Under the pieces are notes generated by a model, which was not told where the DNA came from, searched no databases, and was given only the letters and a program-made list of their open reading frames with translations. The translations under genes and the position numbers were made by a program. Shown here piece by piece: positions 21,887 through 30,373 of a stretch of 64,000 nucleotides of DNA. The DNA is from Candidatus Parcubacteria bacterium (GTDB taxonomy: Bacteria; Patescibacteria; Paceibacteria; UBA9973; UBA918), in NCBI GenBank assembly GCA_021731405.1, contig JAKFXN010000004.1:1-64000 (forward strand). Reading direction: 5' to 3'. Position 1 is the stretch's first letter. Each line of letters starts with the position of its first letter.

Positions 21887-22396
21887 CTATAGTCCTAGTG
21901 CTCCTAACAATCTATCTTTAAGAGTTGTTTTGGGCATTGAGGGTGCTTTGTTTATAGGATTTCTTGATGTTGGACCTGAAGTTAATGGATATACAGGTTT
22001 CGCGGGAGGTACAAAGTCTGAAAAACCTTTATCTGGAGAAATTTTTCCGCCAACGTCAGTAAGTTGACCGACATATATACCTGGATTTTTTGGGTCTTCT
22101 CTCATGACTCTAGTTACATTTTCACTCACTCCACTCTTTAGGATGCTGGACGCATCCTCCACTACATCTTCAAGTTGTGCCCCTGTAACATCAGCAACCG
22201 GAGAACGTTCTTTGTCGGTTTTTATAATATAGTCTTGCACACCTGGTGAAGTCATTTTTTCCAAATCAGCTAACTCTTCGGGGCTTGAAGAAAAGCCCGT
22301 ATCTGTAGCTTCTGATGTTCTTATCTCATTGACCCGCCTTTCTTTCTCTAAACGAGCAGCTTCTGGTGTCTGGTCTTTCCAAAGGTTTTCACTCAT
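21887..22396 (-). CDS. Hydrophilic protein of unknown function
   Basis: 169 residues, mostly polar with no membrane segment. It has a charged N-terminal helix (RLEKERRVNEIR), a middle part with possible helices, and a Pro/Ser-rich region before the terminal KTTLKDRLLGALGL amphipathic end. No family recognised and no SD. ATG 22396 is preferred to an upstream start 4 codons earlier. It converges on the peptidase gene. Confidence 0.55.
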   Translation of the reverse strand: MSENLWKDQTPEAARLEKERRVNEIRTSEATDTGFSSSPEELADLEKMTSPGVQDYIIKTDKERSPVADVTGAQLEDVVEDASSILKSGVSENVTRVMREDPKNPGIYVGQLTDVGGKISPDKGFSDFVPPAKPVYPLTSGPTSRNPINKAPSMPKTTLKDRLLGALGL

Positions 22397-22482
22397 ATAA
22401 GTAACCATTAATTATTTAATACTGATATTGTCACACAAAAGCAGTTGGAGCTCAATCTAGGTAAATATGATATGCTGTTGCG

Positions 22483-23241
22483 ATGCAAAATCTTCCAATG
22501 TTAGAAATAAAGAACTTAGTAAAGGTGTACGGGACTGGTACAAAAGCCAAAACAGCAGTAAATGACGTATCATTATCGATCCCAAAAGGTAGTTTTTTTG
22601 GACTTCTTGGTCCAAATGGGGCAGGCAAGAGTACAATTATTCAGTGTATTACCGGTATCTCGCAGCCTACCTCAGGGCAGATTTTGATTGATGGTACTGA
22701 TGTGGTAACTGAGTATAAGCTGGCACGTACCAAAGTTGGCCTCTCACCACAGGAATACAATGTCGATATTTTTGCCACCCCAGTTGAACTCATGGACTAT
22801 ATGGGTGGGTACTACGGAATCGAAAAGGAGCAGCGCGCCATCCGAACTGAAGAATTAATTAAGCGTTTTGATTTGGAGGGGCACCGAAACGTAAAGTTTC
22901 AAAAACTATCAGGCGGACTGAAGCGGCGAGCAATGCTCGGGCGCGCGCTTATTCATACTCCCGACCTCCTTATCTTAGACGAACCAACCGCTGGAGTAGA
23001 TGTCGAGCAGCGACGTGATTTGTGGGCGTATCTTAAAGAACTCAACGAAAAAGAAGGCAAGACCATTATTTTGACATCTCATTATTTAGAAGAGATTCAA
23101 TATTTGTGTAAAGACATTGCGATTATTAACAAAGGTCGAATTGTGGCGGAGGGGACAAAAGAAGATTTTATGAAAGAGGGAAGAAGTATAGAAGATTCGT
23201 ACTTGCAGATTACTCGCGACAGTAACGCCCAAACCATATGA
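22483..23241 (+). CDS. ABC-2 type transporter, ATP-binding protein
   Basis: 252 residues with Walker A GPNGAGKST, signature LSGGLKRR, Walker B LLILDEPTAGVD and switch His in TSHYLEE. It matches DrrA/NodI-like exporters of drugs, lipids or polysaccharides. The permease gene overlaps its end by 4 bases. Substrate unknown. A second ATG at 22498 is also possible. Confidence 0.93.
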   Translation: MQNLPMLEIKNLVKVYGTGTKAKTAVNDVSLSIPKGSFFGLLGPNGAGKSTIIQCITGISQPTSGQILIDGTDVVTEYKLARTKVGLSPQEYNVDIFATPVELMDYMGGYYGIEKEQRAIRTEELIKRFDLEGHRNVKFQKLSGGLKRRAMLGRALIHTPDLLILDEPTAGVDVEQRRDLWAYLKELNEKEGKTIILTSHYLEEIQYLCKDIAIINKGRIVAEGTKEDFMKEGRSIEDSYLQITRDSNAQTI

Positions 23242-24005
23242 AAATAAATACCATTGGACTCTACACGATGCTTCGTCGAGAAGTGAGGCGAACCATGCGT
23301 GTAATGATACAGACATTGGTTGCTCCAGTAGTCTCAGCGGCACTCTATATCTTTATTTTTGGTACCGTAATCGGCTCACAAATAACTGAAGTATCTGGCG
23401 TACCATACATCTCGTTTGTGTTCCCCGGCATCCTTATGCTTTCAGTTATCAATGCTTCGTTTGCAAGTGCATCTTCAGCTTTATACTTCATGCGCTTCAC
23501 CAGAGGAATTGAAGAAATTCTCATCGCTCCATTTTCGTATGTGGAAATGCTCATAGGGCTTGTGGGTAGTGCCGTCATGCGAGCACTTATGGTCTCGTTT
23601 CTTATTTTGGCAGTTGGTGTAGCTTTTGGCGCGGTCTCTCTTGAGCACCCGCTCCAATTTGTGTTTTATGTTTCGAGTATTGCCGCTATTTTTGCAACGC
23701 TCGGTATTATTGTGGCGCTCTGGGCAGAAAGTTTTGAGCAGCTGCAGGTTCTCAATACCTTCGTTATTACGCCGCTTACGTATCTTGGCGGTATCTTCTA
23801 CTCAATCTCGTTCTTGCCAGAACTGGCAGCGACCCTGACCCGTCTCAATCCGTTTTTCTACTTTGCTGATGGTATTCGTAGCAGCATGATTGGTATTAGT
23901 GAAGCCAATAGCTTTGTGGGGCTCTGTCTCATTCTTGCTCTGTTAGCGGGATTATCCTTTTTGGTAACTCAGCTCTTCAAGCGTGGTTGGAAGATTCGTT
24001 CATAA
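23238..24005 (+). CDS. ABC-2 type transporter, permease
   Basis: 255 residues with six hydrophobic segments and the ABC-2 signature region around LNPFFYFADGIR near the C-terminus. It pairs with the preceding ATPase through an ATGA overlap. Exporter of unknown substrate in the cytoplasmic membrane. Confidence 0.9.
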   Translation: MKINTIGLYTMLRREVRRTMRVMIQTLVAPVVSAALYIFIFGTVIGSQITEVSGVPYISFVFPGILMLSVINASFASASSALYFMRFTRGIEEILIAPFSYVEMLIGLVGSAVMRALMVSFLILAVGVAFGAVSLEHPLQFVFYVSSIAAIFATLGIIVALWAESFEQLQVLNTFVITPLTYLGGIFYSISFLPELAATLTRLNPFFYFADGIRSSMIGISEANSFVGLCLILALLAGLSFLVTQLFKRGWKIRS

Positions 24006-24136
24006 GAAGCTGCTTTTCTTAGTAAGAGTTACCATGCCAAAACCTGTCTCCTGGTAAGAAAACGTGGTTGTGGTAGTCTACATATATATATAGGTGCAGA
24101 AAGGGGGCTTCTGCTAGGTTGCTCCCAGATACATGT

Positions 24137-25900
24137 ATGAAAAACTCTATCTATACAAGGGTGCGTTTTCTCTTCCCAACCATCATACTGGGAGTAATTT
24201 TCTGCATTGCTTTTACCACTGAAGCTTTGGCGCAGAGTGGGTCATATGGCGTTAGTTTTAAAGCCTCGACAGCTGCGGTGGGGAGTGAGGTTGCTGTCAA
24301 TTGGCAAGCTCCAACTAGTCGGCCAAAAGATGGGGCATGGATAGGCTTGTATATTGTTGGTGCCTCAGATCAACGGTATGAAGCGTGGAAATATGTCCCC
24401 AACACTGGTACCAGCGGCGAAGTTTCTTTTTATATTAATAAAGCCGGTGAGTACGAGGTGCGAATTTTTGATTCAAGTGCATACACAAGAGCGGCGGTAA
24501 GTGCAGTGACTCTTCAGGTGGGAACAGGTGTTCCGCCTGATGAAGAAGATGACGACGACGAAGAGGAAGAAGAGGAAGAACCAGGTGGAGGAACAGGTAG
24601 CGGTTCATATACAGTGACGACAAACAAAGGTACGTATCAAACTGGCGAGACTATAGAAGTGCGCTTCACTACCCCGAGCCCAAGGGAGTCATACAATGAT
24701 TGGGTGGGGCTCTATGCAATAGGTGATGGAGACCAGCGATACAAAGTTTGGAAAAGTTTACCAAATAACAGCACTAACGGGACTCTGACGTTTACTGCTA
24801 GCGCCGGCACGTATGAATTTCGCCTTTTTAATAGTGGCGGATACACTAGAGTAGCGAACTCAGCCCAAATAACAGTGACTACAGAGACGGCACCTCCTCC
24901 TGGTGGCGGAGAGGGTAGTGGTGAATATGAACTGGAGATAAATAAAACAGAGCTGATGGTTGGTGAAACAGTGACTCTTTCGTGGTCAGCTCCTTCGTCT
25001 GATAACTTACAAAACGACTGGATTGGAGTGTATTACTCGACAGCTTCCAATGGCTCGTATCGAGCTTACCGCTACACTGACGGAAAGACATCTGGTACCC
25101 TCACCTATACTCCAAGCAGTCCGGGGACTTATGAATTCCGATACTTAAAAAATAACGGCTATACCAGTGTAGGTAAGTCACCAACATTTGTGGTCTTGGA
25201 TGACGAAGCAGAAGAAACACCTATTGCCTGTATTGTTCCGGCCACAACACTCAATACCATTACCAATTATCCTGTTGGGTCAGGAAATATTGTTGCTTTC
25301 GGAGACAGTCTCACGGCTGGGGTTGGAGCCACTGCTGGTCGAGATTATGTGAGTCAACTGGAGGACTTATTAAGTGTCACTATCGAAAATGAAGGAGTGT
25401 CTGGTGATACCACCAGAGACGCACTGCTACGACTTGATAACGATGTTATCGCCAAAAGTCCAGAAGTGGTTATCGTGTGGCTCGGTGGCAATGACATTCT
25501 GCAACGTTACTACGAAGATGTGTTTACCGGTGCACAAAATCCAGGCCTCGCTGATACTCTCCGTCTCATTTTGCTTCGTATTACCGGTAAGCTTCCAGAG
25601 CCACAGGGTATTACTGAAGCAGAAACATTTGAAAATATCACAGAGGTGGTGACGCGCATTCAGGATAGTGGAGCGATAGTTGTCATTGTTGGCTTTAGCG
25701 GGGGAGTTTTTGATTCTGGTTTAGAAAACAGGTACCGCGAGGTAGCACTTGATACAGGTGCACTGTATGTACCAAACGTTCTCCGCAATATTATCGGAAG
25801 ACCTTCACTCATGAGCGACCTAGTACACCCAAACAATAGCGGGTATGCGATAGTAGCCGAGCGTATTGCGGAGTATGTGAGTTGTACGATTCCTGAATAG
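24137..25900 (+). CDS. Secreted SGNH/GDSL hydrolase with three Ig-like repeats
   Basis: 587 residues. A signal peptide ends near EALAQSGS. Three beta-sandwich repeats of about 110 residues follow, each with a W-(I/V)-G-(L/V)-Y landmark and ending in (F/I)R-x-(F/Y) then YTR/YTS. They are joined by an Asp/Glu-rich linker and a Gly/Pro linker. The C-terminal domain is an SGNH hydrolase: GDSLTAG (Ser391), GGND block III, and DLVHPN (Asp561, His564). It resembles arylesterase/lysophospholipase L1 enzymes. The repeats probably hold it on the surface or bind a polymer. Confidence 0.88.
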   Translation: MKNSIYTRVRFLFPTIILGVIFCIAFTTEALAQSGSYGVSFKASTAAVGSEVAVNWQAPTSRPKDGAWIGLYIVGASDQRYEAWKYVPNTGTSGEVSFYINKAGEYEVRIFDSSAYTRAAVSAVTLQVGTGVPPDEEDDDDEEEEEEEPGGGTGSGSYTVTTNKGTYQTGETIEVRFTTPSPRESYNDWVGLYAIGDGDQRYKVWKSLPNNSTNGTLTFTASAGTYEFRLFNSGGYTRVANSAQITVTTETAPPPGGGEGSGEYELEINKTELMVGETVTLSWSAPSSDNLQNDWIGVYYSTASNGSYRAYRYTDGKTSGTLTYTPSSPGTYEFRYLKNNGYTSVGKSPTFVVLDDEAEETPIACIVPATTLNTITNYPVGSGNIVAFGDSLTAGVGATAGRDYVSQLEDLLSVTIENEGVSGDTTRDALLRLDNDVIAKSPEVVIVWLGGNDILQRYYEDVFTGAQNPGLADTLRLILLRITGKLPEPQGITEAETFENITEVVTRIQDSGAIVVIVGFSGGVFDSGLENRYREVALDTGALYVPNVLRNIIGRPSLMSDLVHPNNSGYAIVAERIAEYVSCTIPE

Positions 25901-25944
25901 GCTTGCCCCATAACTATTGATTGAGAATTTTAATAATAAAAAAA

Positions 25945-25982
25945 GCCCAGGACTTAGCGTGTAATAGCTAATAGTCCTGGGC
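25945..25982 (-). terminator. Terminator of the 26008-27012 ORFan
   Basis: GCCCAGGACT pairs with AGTCCTGGGC, with an inner TAGC/GCTA pairing; on the - strand it is followed by a run of seven T. Confidence 0.85.
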
Positions 25983-26007
25983 TCTTGTGACCATATTGGT
26001 CAACAGG

Positions 26008-27012
26008 TCACTTCTTGCGCATGACTTCCGTCACGGGCTCGATCTTGCCGGCGGTGATGCTGAAGACCGAATAACGGTCGTCGTCACCAGCCTTCGGGCA
26101 CATCACGAGCGTTCCGCTGTTGAGGCCTTGGTCTCGCAGTCTTCGGATGCTGTCCATGTCGGAAGCCAAGATGACTTCTTCCAGCTCACCCTTGACGGGT
26201 ACCGTCACGAAGGAAATGTTCTGCTGGGAAACCTTCTTCACCGAAGTGTTTTCCTTTGTCACTGTGGCGACAGCATGACGGGCTTTCCTTGCGCCGTCTA
26301 CTTTCACCGCGAAGGATTCGATCAGCTCCCCGATCTCCCCATTCTTGGTGTCGTACGAAGTGACAGATATGCAGAAGGCGCCAGCACTGAGCACCAGCCA
26401 TTCGTCACCGACCACAGGGTAGCCGTGACGGCGATCACCAGATAAGGTGTAGGCGAAGATGCGTTGACGGCCAGTGATTTCGGCCCGCTTGGCATCCCGC
26501 TTGGCGTAGTGCAAAGCACGCTCTCGTTCATATGCTGCGTCCACGGCAAGCTTTTCTGCTTTGCGCGCCTCGACCGAAGCCTTGTGGAGAGCCGTGCGAA
26601 GGGCTGCTTCACGCGGCGACCAGAGAGGTTCAAGACGTTCAGCCGCTGCGACCAGCTCCTTCAGCTGGACCAGCTCCTTCAGCTTCCGTCCACCGACAAC
26701 TTCGTTGCCGATGATTTGGCGGTGCGAGAGATCTCGAACCGGCACCACCTCGTAGAGGGTGTGCCTGGTGGAGACCATGATGACGAGTTCGTCACCAACC
26801 TCGCGTAAGAACGCCATTCCGCCGAAGTTCTTGTGGTCTTTCGAGAAAGACCACACCTCTTTGCCGTCGAAGACGACCCGGGCAGGCAGGAATTCCGCAT
26901 CAGACGAAGCGCGCGGTGACCGCAACTGCTCGATCTTGAAGCCCTCGAAGAGGGTAGTTTGCAGATGAAACCCGCGGGAGTCGGTGGTCTCGTTGGTGAT
27001 GGTCCAGGTCAT
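26008..27012 (-). CDS. GC-rich ORFan with central coiled coil
   Basis: 334 residues, no signal or membrane segment. The order is a beta-rich N-terminal part, an Ala/Glu/Arg-rich helix or coiled coil (about residues 110-190), and another beta-rich C-terminal part. No family recognised. Its G+C content and codons (many CTC, GTC, GCC, AAG) are visibly unlike the neighbours, suggesting transfer or a special expression class. The start follows AAGGAG with 6 bases spacing. It has a strong promoter (27085-27113), a 5'-UTR hairpin CTTAGTTC/GAACTTAAG before the SD, and its own terminator. Confidence 0.75.
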   Translation of the reverse strand: MTWTITNETTDSRGFHLQTTLFEGFKIEQLRSPRASSDAEFLPARVVFDGKEVWSFSKDHKNFGGMAFLREVGDELVIMVSTRHTLYEVVPVRDLSHRQIIGNEVVGGRKLKELVQLKELVAAAERLEPLWSPREAALRTALHKASVEARKAEKLAVDAAYERERALHYAKRDAKRAEITGRQRIFAYTLSGDRRHGYPVVGDEWLVLSAGAFCISVTSYDTKNGEIGELIESFAVKVDGARKARHAVATVTKENTSVKKVSQQNISFVTVPVKGELEEVILASDMDSIRRLRDQGLNSGTLVMCPKAGDDDRYSVFSITAGKIEPVTEVMRKK

Positions 27013-27084
27013 GGCATGCTCCTTCTTAAGTTCCCCACAGAACTAAGGTATGTAAAGAATTGGTGTGTGGGCACCGCTATAAAT

Positions 27085-27113
27085 ATTATAGCACAATTCT
27101 AGGTAAAAAGCAA
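27085..27113 (-). promoter_or_regulatory. Sigma-70-type promoter of the 26008-27012 ORFan
   Basis: On the - strand TTGCTT and TATAAT are spaced by 17 bases and the -10 is preceded by TGTGC, an extended -10 element. It is one of the best consensus promoters in the window. Confidence 0.8.
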
Positions 27114-27191
27114 GTATTTAAGACCTAGAATAGAGCGAGTAACAAAGCTTATTTTAGCTACTAAGTCCGTCAGTGGTATCATATGTAAGAT

Positions 27192-27650
27192 ATGGACTAT
27201 TCCTGTAAAAGGCTAGGGGAAAACGATGTTGAGCTTATACAGCAGCTACGGCAAGTGTTTAGAGTCGCTTTTGATGAGGACGATACGTGGAATGCAAACC
27301 CACCCAAAGATTCATATCTGTCTAAAGTACTGGCAGACAAAAACTACATTGCCCTTGTGGCAATTCTGAATGAGGAAGTGGTCGGTGGTCTCGTGGCGCA
27401 TGTATTGCCAAAAATTGATCAAGCCCATAGCGAACTCTACTTATATGATTTGGCTGTTGCGAGTGAACATCGTCGAAGGGGCATAGCCACCAAGCTTATT
27501 GAAACTTTAAAAGAGGTAGGAAGGGAGGTCGGAGCGTCTGTAATATTTGTGCAAGCCGACAATGTCGACATCGGTGCGGTGGCTTTGTATGGAAAGCTAA
27601 GTGATAGCAAAGAAACCGATATCTCACATTTTGATATACGGATTGATTAA
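27192..27650 (+). CDS. GNAT acetyltransferase resembling aminoglycoside AAC(3)-I
   Basis: 152 residues of GNAT fold with acetyl-CoA motif EHRRRGIATKLI. Beyond the fold, several stretches match the AAC(3)-I family: LVAHVLPKIDQAHSELYLYD, YDLAVASEHRR, then VIFVQAD, AVALYGKL and the ending HFDI. AAC(3)-I enzymes acetylate the 3-amino group of gentamicin-type drugs. Whether this protein does so, or acts on another amine, is not decidable here. It sits next to the second copper module, on the opposite strand. Confidence 0.82.
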   Translation: MDYSCKRLGENDVELIQQLRQVFRVAFDEDDTWNANPPKDSYLSKVLADKNYIALVAILNEEVVGGLVAHVLPKIDQAHSELYLYDLAVASEHRRRGIATKLIETLKEVGREVGASVIFVQADNVDIGAVALYGKLSDSKETDISHFDIRID

Positions 27651-27687
27651 GTGGGAAAGATTGCCAGTCAGCTACTTATTTCTACGG

Positions 27688-28350
27688 CTAAAGACCACGA
27701 ATCAATTGACGCATTAATTGTATTTCTGCTGTTTGAGTCTCAACGATCGCTTTAGTCAAGTCGGTCATTTCTTGATGTTCAATATACGGTTGGACGCTCT
27801 TGGCCATCATGATTGCTCCCATGTGGTGCATTATCATGTCACTCAAGAAGACTTCATCTAGTGGCGCACCACTGAGCTGAGACAGGTCGCGCATCATTGG
27901 TTCGTAATCGTTCGGGTCAGCTACATAGGCTTCAGCATACCAACTCTGATACCAATTTTTCATCATGCTGATTTCTTTCTCTTGAGCCACCACAATGTCT
28001 TCAGCTAACTTTTTAATTTCTGGAGTTGAACCGCCACGTTCAATTACTTCTTTGGCAGTGTCTACTGCTTCTTGGTGGTGGGGAATCATGCCTTCAAGAA
28101 ACGCCCGCTCACTTTTGACCATCATCGTGCTGTGATCCATCCCATTCATCATACCCATCTCGCCTTCAGCGGGGGCATTTCCCATAAGTGAGCCATCAGG
28201 CATACGGTGCATTCCAGCCGGTACAGACATGTCATTAGTCTGCATTTGAGAAGTGTACTTACCGGCAGGAGAACCCCACAGGGCGTAACCCAGAGCTAAC
28301 CCAACTCCGACAGCGAGAATACTAATTACAATAATTGATTGATTTTTCAT
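27688..28350 (-). CDS. DUF305 copper-binding protein (copy 2)
   Basis: 220 residues, strongly similar to the protein at 5154-5840 through most of the length: N-terminal anchor, PAGMHRMPDGSLMGN, a Met-rich segment, and both HH motifs (IPHHQEAVD, IMHHMGAIMM). The N-terminal Met-rich region is shorter than in copy 1. It lies in the same order with a MauE-like gene and csoR, so the three-gene block is duplicated. Confidence 0.87.
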   Translation of the reverse strand: MKNQSIIVISILAVGVGLALGYALWGSPAGKYTSQMQTNDMSVPAGMHRMPDGSLMGNAPAEGEMGMMNGMDHSTMMVKSERAFLEGMIPHHQEAVDTAKEVIERGGSTPEIKKLAEDIVVAQEKEISMMKNWYQSWYAEAYVADPNDYEPMMRDLSQLSGAPLDEVFLSDMIMHHMGAIMMAKSVQPYIEHQEMTDLTKAIVETQTAEIQLMRQLIRGL

Positions 28351-28361
28351 ACAAATTTTTA

Positions 28362-28910
28362 TTACATGGCCATGTGAGCCATTTCATTAATCATTAAGAG
28401 CATCCACAGACACATCATTACCATAAAACCAGCTTCAAGGATGGTGACGGTAGAAAGTGGGAGTTTGAAGTATGTGCCCAGGCAAACACAGTGAAGGTCT
28501 TCCTTTTTGCGGAGCGATTGTATGGCACCGTACAAACTCGCGCTGTATATAAAAAGAGTAATAAGCGTGATAGGAATAGTGAGGAGTTGCAAGATAAACA
28601 GTACCCCGAGCGAGATTTCCAGAAACGGATACATCTGTGCATAGGTAATGCTCCGTTTGGCTAGAGGGTCATACTGACCAAACCCTTTGGCGAAGCCTGC
28701 TATGTCTGACAACTTGATGGCCCCAAAAAGCACTAACACAAAGCCCATCAGGTGTGACATGTAGTCTGGGTAAGTGTGGAATTGAATCGTGTAGAGGGCA
28801 AAAAGAGCAGAGAGTAAGTAGATGCATGCAATCGGCCAGTACGACCAGACACTTACTTTAGTTACGTCGTGCACGTGAACTTCGTGATGAGTGTGAGAAG
28901 AATGTTCCAT
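28362..28910 (-). CDS. MauE/DoxX-like redox membrane protein (copy 2)
   Basis: 182 residues, the same length as copy 1 and nearly colinear: His-rich start (SHTHHEVHVHD), helices, and LHCVCLGTYFKLPLST unchanged. It is 11 bases upstream of the DUF305 gene in reading order and 1 base after csoR. The identical motif in both copies marks the Cys pair as functionally important. Confidence 0.72.
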   Translation of the reverse strand: MEHSSHTHHEVHVHDVTKVSVWSYWPIACIYLLSALFALYTIQFHTYPDYMSHLMGFVLVLFGAIKLSDIAGFAKGFGQYDPLAKRSITYAQMYPFLEISLGVLFILQLLTIPITLITLFIYSASLYGAIQSLRKKEDLHCVCLGTYFKLPLSTVTILEAGFMVMMCLWMLLMINEMAHMAM

Positions 28911-28911
28911 G

Positions 28912-29178
28912 TTATTTTCTTTTTAGTTGATAGACCTGCAAGATTTCTTTAGTAGCCTTGTCAATTTTACCCGCTTTAATTTGGCTTACGACACAATGTT
29001 GCAGGTGGTCTTCTAATAAAATATCCTCGACATTTGAAAGAGCCTGTTTGATAGCTGAGGTCTGAGTAATTACATCAATACAGTACGTTTCATTTTCAAT
29101 CATTGCTTGCAAGCCACGAACTTGCCCCTCAATTATTTTTAAACGGCGGATTAATTTTTTCTTGTCTTGTATCATCAC
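28912..29178 (-). CDS. csoR: CsoR-family copper-sensing repressor (copy 2)
   Basis: 88 residues with the same Cu(I) ligand set as copy 1 (Cys33, His58, Cys62) and the same KLIRRLKIIEGQVRGL start. Differences cluster at the N-terminus and in the last helix. It has its own palindrome at 29187-29204. Because both operators share the core, cross-regulation of the two operons is likely. Confidence 0.92.
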   Translation of the reverse strand: MMIQDKKKLIRRLKIIEGQVRGLQAMIENETYCIDVITQTSAIKQALSNVEDILLEDHLQHCVVSQIKAGKIDKATKEILQVYQLKRK

Positions 29179-29186
29179 CCATAAGT

Positions 29187-29204
29187 ATACCCCCTAGGGG
29201 GTAT
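29187..29204. promoter_or_regulatory. CsoR-type operator 3
   Basis: Perfect 18-base palindrome ATACCCCCTAGGGGGTAT located 8 bases upstream of the second csoR. Same core as operators 1 and 2. Confidence 0.87.
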
Positions 29205-29258
29205 CAGTGCAAATGATGTGAAGTGCAAAGTGTGTGAGAGGTGAGAGGGGAAGGCGTG

Positions 29259-29684
29259 TTATTTTAGGTGATTTTCTACTTTGAACATTTGAGCTAGCTT
29301 TGCCACTCCATCGAAAACCTGCATCGATTTGATGTCATTGGCATCAACAAATTTTATTTCCTCACATTCATCTGAAGATCTGAAATTATAATGCTCCAGT
29401 ACACATTCGTAGATAACGTTAGCAATTTTGATATTTGGGTTAGTTGTTTGTTGACCGGTTAAGAAATAGCTCGGATTATCTGCAATCCATAAGACATTTA
29501 ATCCCATTTCTTCCATAATTTCTCGCTTCAAGTCTTCTTGTGCAGTGACACCCCACTCAAGTCCTCCGCCAGGGAGTTCCCAGTAGTTGCTATTTTCTCG
29601 ACAAACTAAAAACTTATCTCTCGCTTCATTTAGAATTAACGCTTTGATACTGACACGATAAAAGCAATTTGGCACTTCATTCAT
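29259..29684 (-). CDS. Nudix hydrolase
   Basis: 141 residues with a complete Nudix box starting GGGLEWGVTAQEDLKREIME and ending EMGL, including the REIMEE core. It hydrolyses nucleoside diphosphate linked compounds; the substrate is unknown. It is a separate unit downstream of the second csoR region, read on the same strand. A second Nudix gene lies 200 bases away; the two differ strongly outside the box. Confidence 0.88.
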   Translation of the reverse strand: MNEVPNCFYRVSIKALILNEARDKFLVCRENSNYWELPGGGLEWGVTAQEDLKREIMEEMGLNVLWIADNPSYFLTGQQTTNPNIKIANVIYECVLEHYNFRSSDECEEIKFVDANDIKSMQVFDGVAKLAQMFKVENHLK

Positions 29685-29856
29685 AGATTGTGTTTATGTT
29701 ATAAGAGGTACCAAGACGCGTTGTCTCCGGCGCTGAGTATTTTGATTTTACCAACAGACTGTATTGATTTCAATGGCACGACCCTTTTGGTGAAGCCAGT
29801 TTGAGGATATTCATTTGAGATGGTTAAAAAAGCGAAGTTAGTTTTTTGGATAAAGA

Positions 29857-29884
29857 AAATGCCCCACAATTAAGTGGGGCATAG
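29857..29884 (-). terminator. Terminator of the TauD-Nudix pair
   Basis: GCCCCAC/GTGGGGC stem with AT flanks and a T-rich run on the - strand, right after the stop at 29889. The 200 bases from 29685 to 29888 hold no other feature I can support. Confidence 0.75.
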
Positions 29885-29888
29885 GCAA

Positions 29889-30371
29889 CTATCGTTGGGC
29901 GATACTTGGAAAAGCTTTTTCGGCTGCTCGTCGAGCAACTCTGGCTACTTCGTTTCCTCGAGAGCCAAGCAAACTGCTCTCTGCCCACTCAATCTCTAAA
30001 ATTTCTGGATTGGTTTTTATTGTAGAAGTGCTTTCAATTGTTCCTCTGTACATGGTGACGGTGTCTTTTTTCCCCTCTATTGAGGTTAAGTATTCACCAA
30101 GGAGACTCAACTGTAAAACTTCTACTCCTAGCTCCTCGAAGACCTCACGTCTTGCTGCTTTTTCGGCACTTTCATTCTTCGGGTTATATCCGCCGCCTGG
30201 AATGTTCCAGAGCGACGTGTTTCCGTATGAATGCCGTACCAACAGCACTTTGCTTTTTTCAGCAGGGTGGGTGAGTAGCACTTTTACACCGAATGATTTT
30301 GGTTTGAATATACGCCAGTACACTTTTACAAATGGCATGAGAGCTGCAAAGAAAAATTGTTTGAATTTCAT
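29889..30371 (-). CDS. Nudix hydrolase
   Basis: 160 residues. A short hydrophobic N-terminus (KQFFFAALMPFVKVYWRIF) may lie on the membrane. The Nudix box reads GGGYNPKNESAEKAARREVF followed by EELG. It is 2 bases downstream of the TauD-like gene, so the two are cotranscribed. The substrate may be linked to the oxygenase product, but nothing in the sequence proves it. Confidence 0.87.
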   Translation of the reverse strand: MKFKQFFFAALMPFVKVYWRIFKPKSFGVKVLLTHPAEKSKVLLVRHSYGNTSLWNIPGGGYNPKNESAEKAARREVFEELGVEVLQLSLLGEYLTSIEGKKDTVTMYRGTIESTSTIKTNPEILEIEWAESSLLGSRGNEVARVARRAAEKAFPSIAQR

Positions 30372-30373
30372 GA

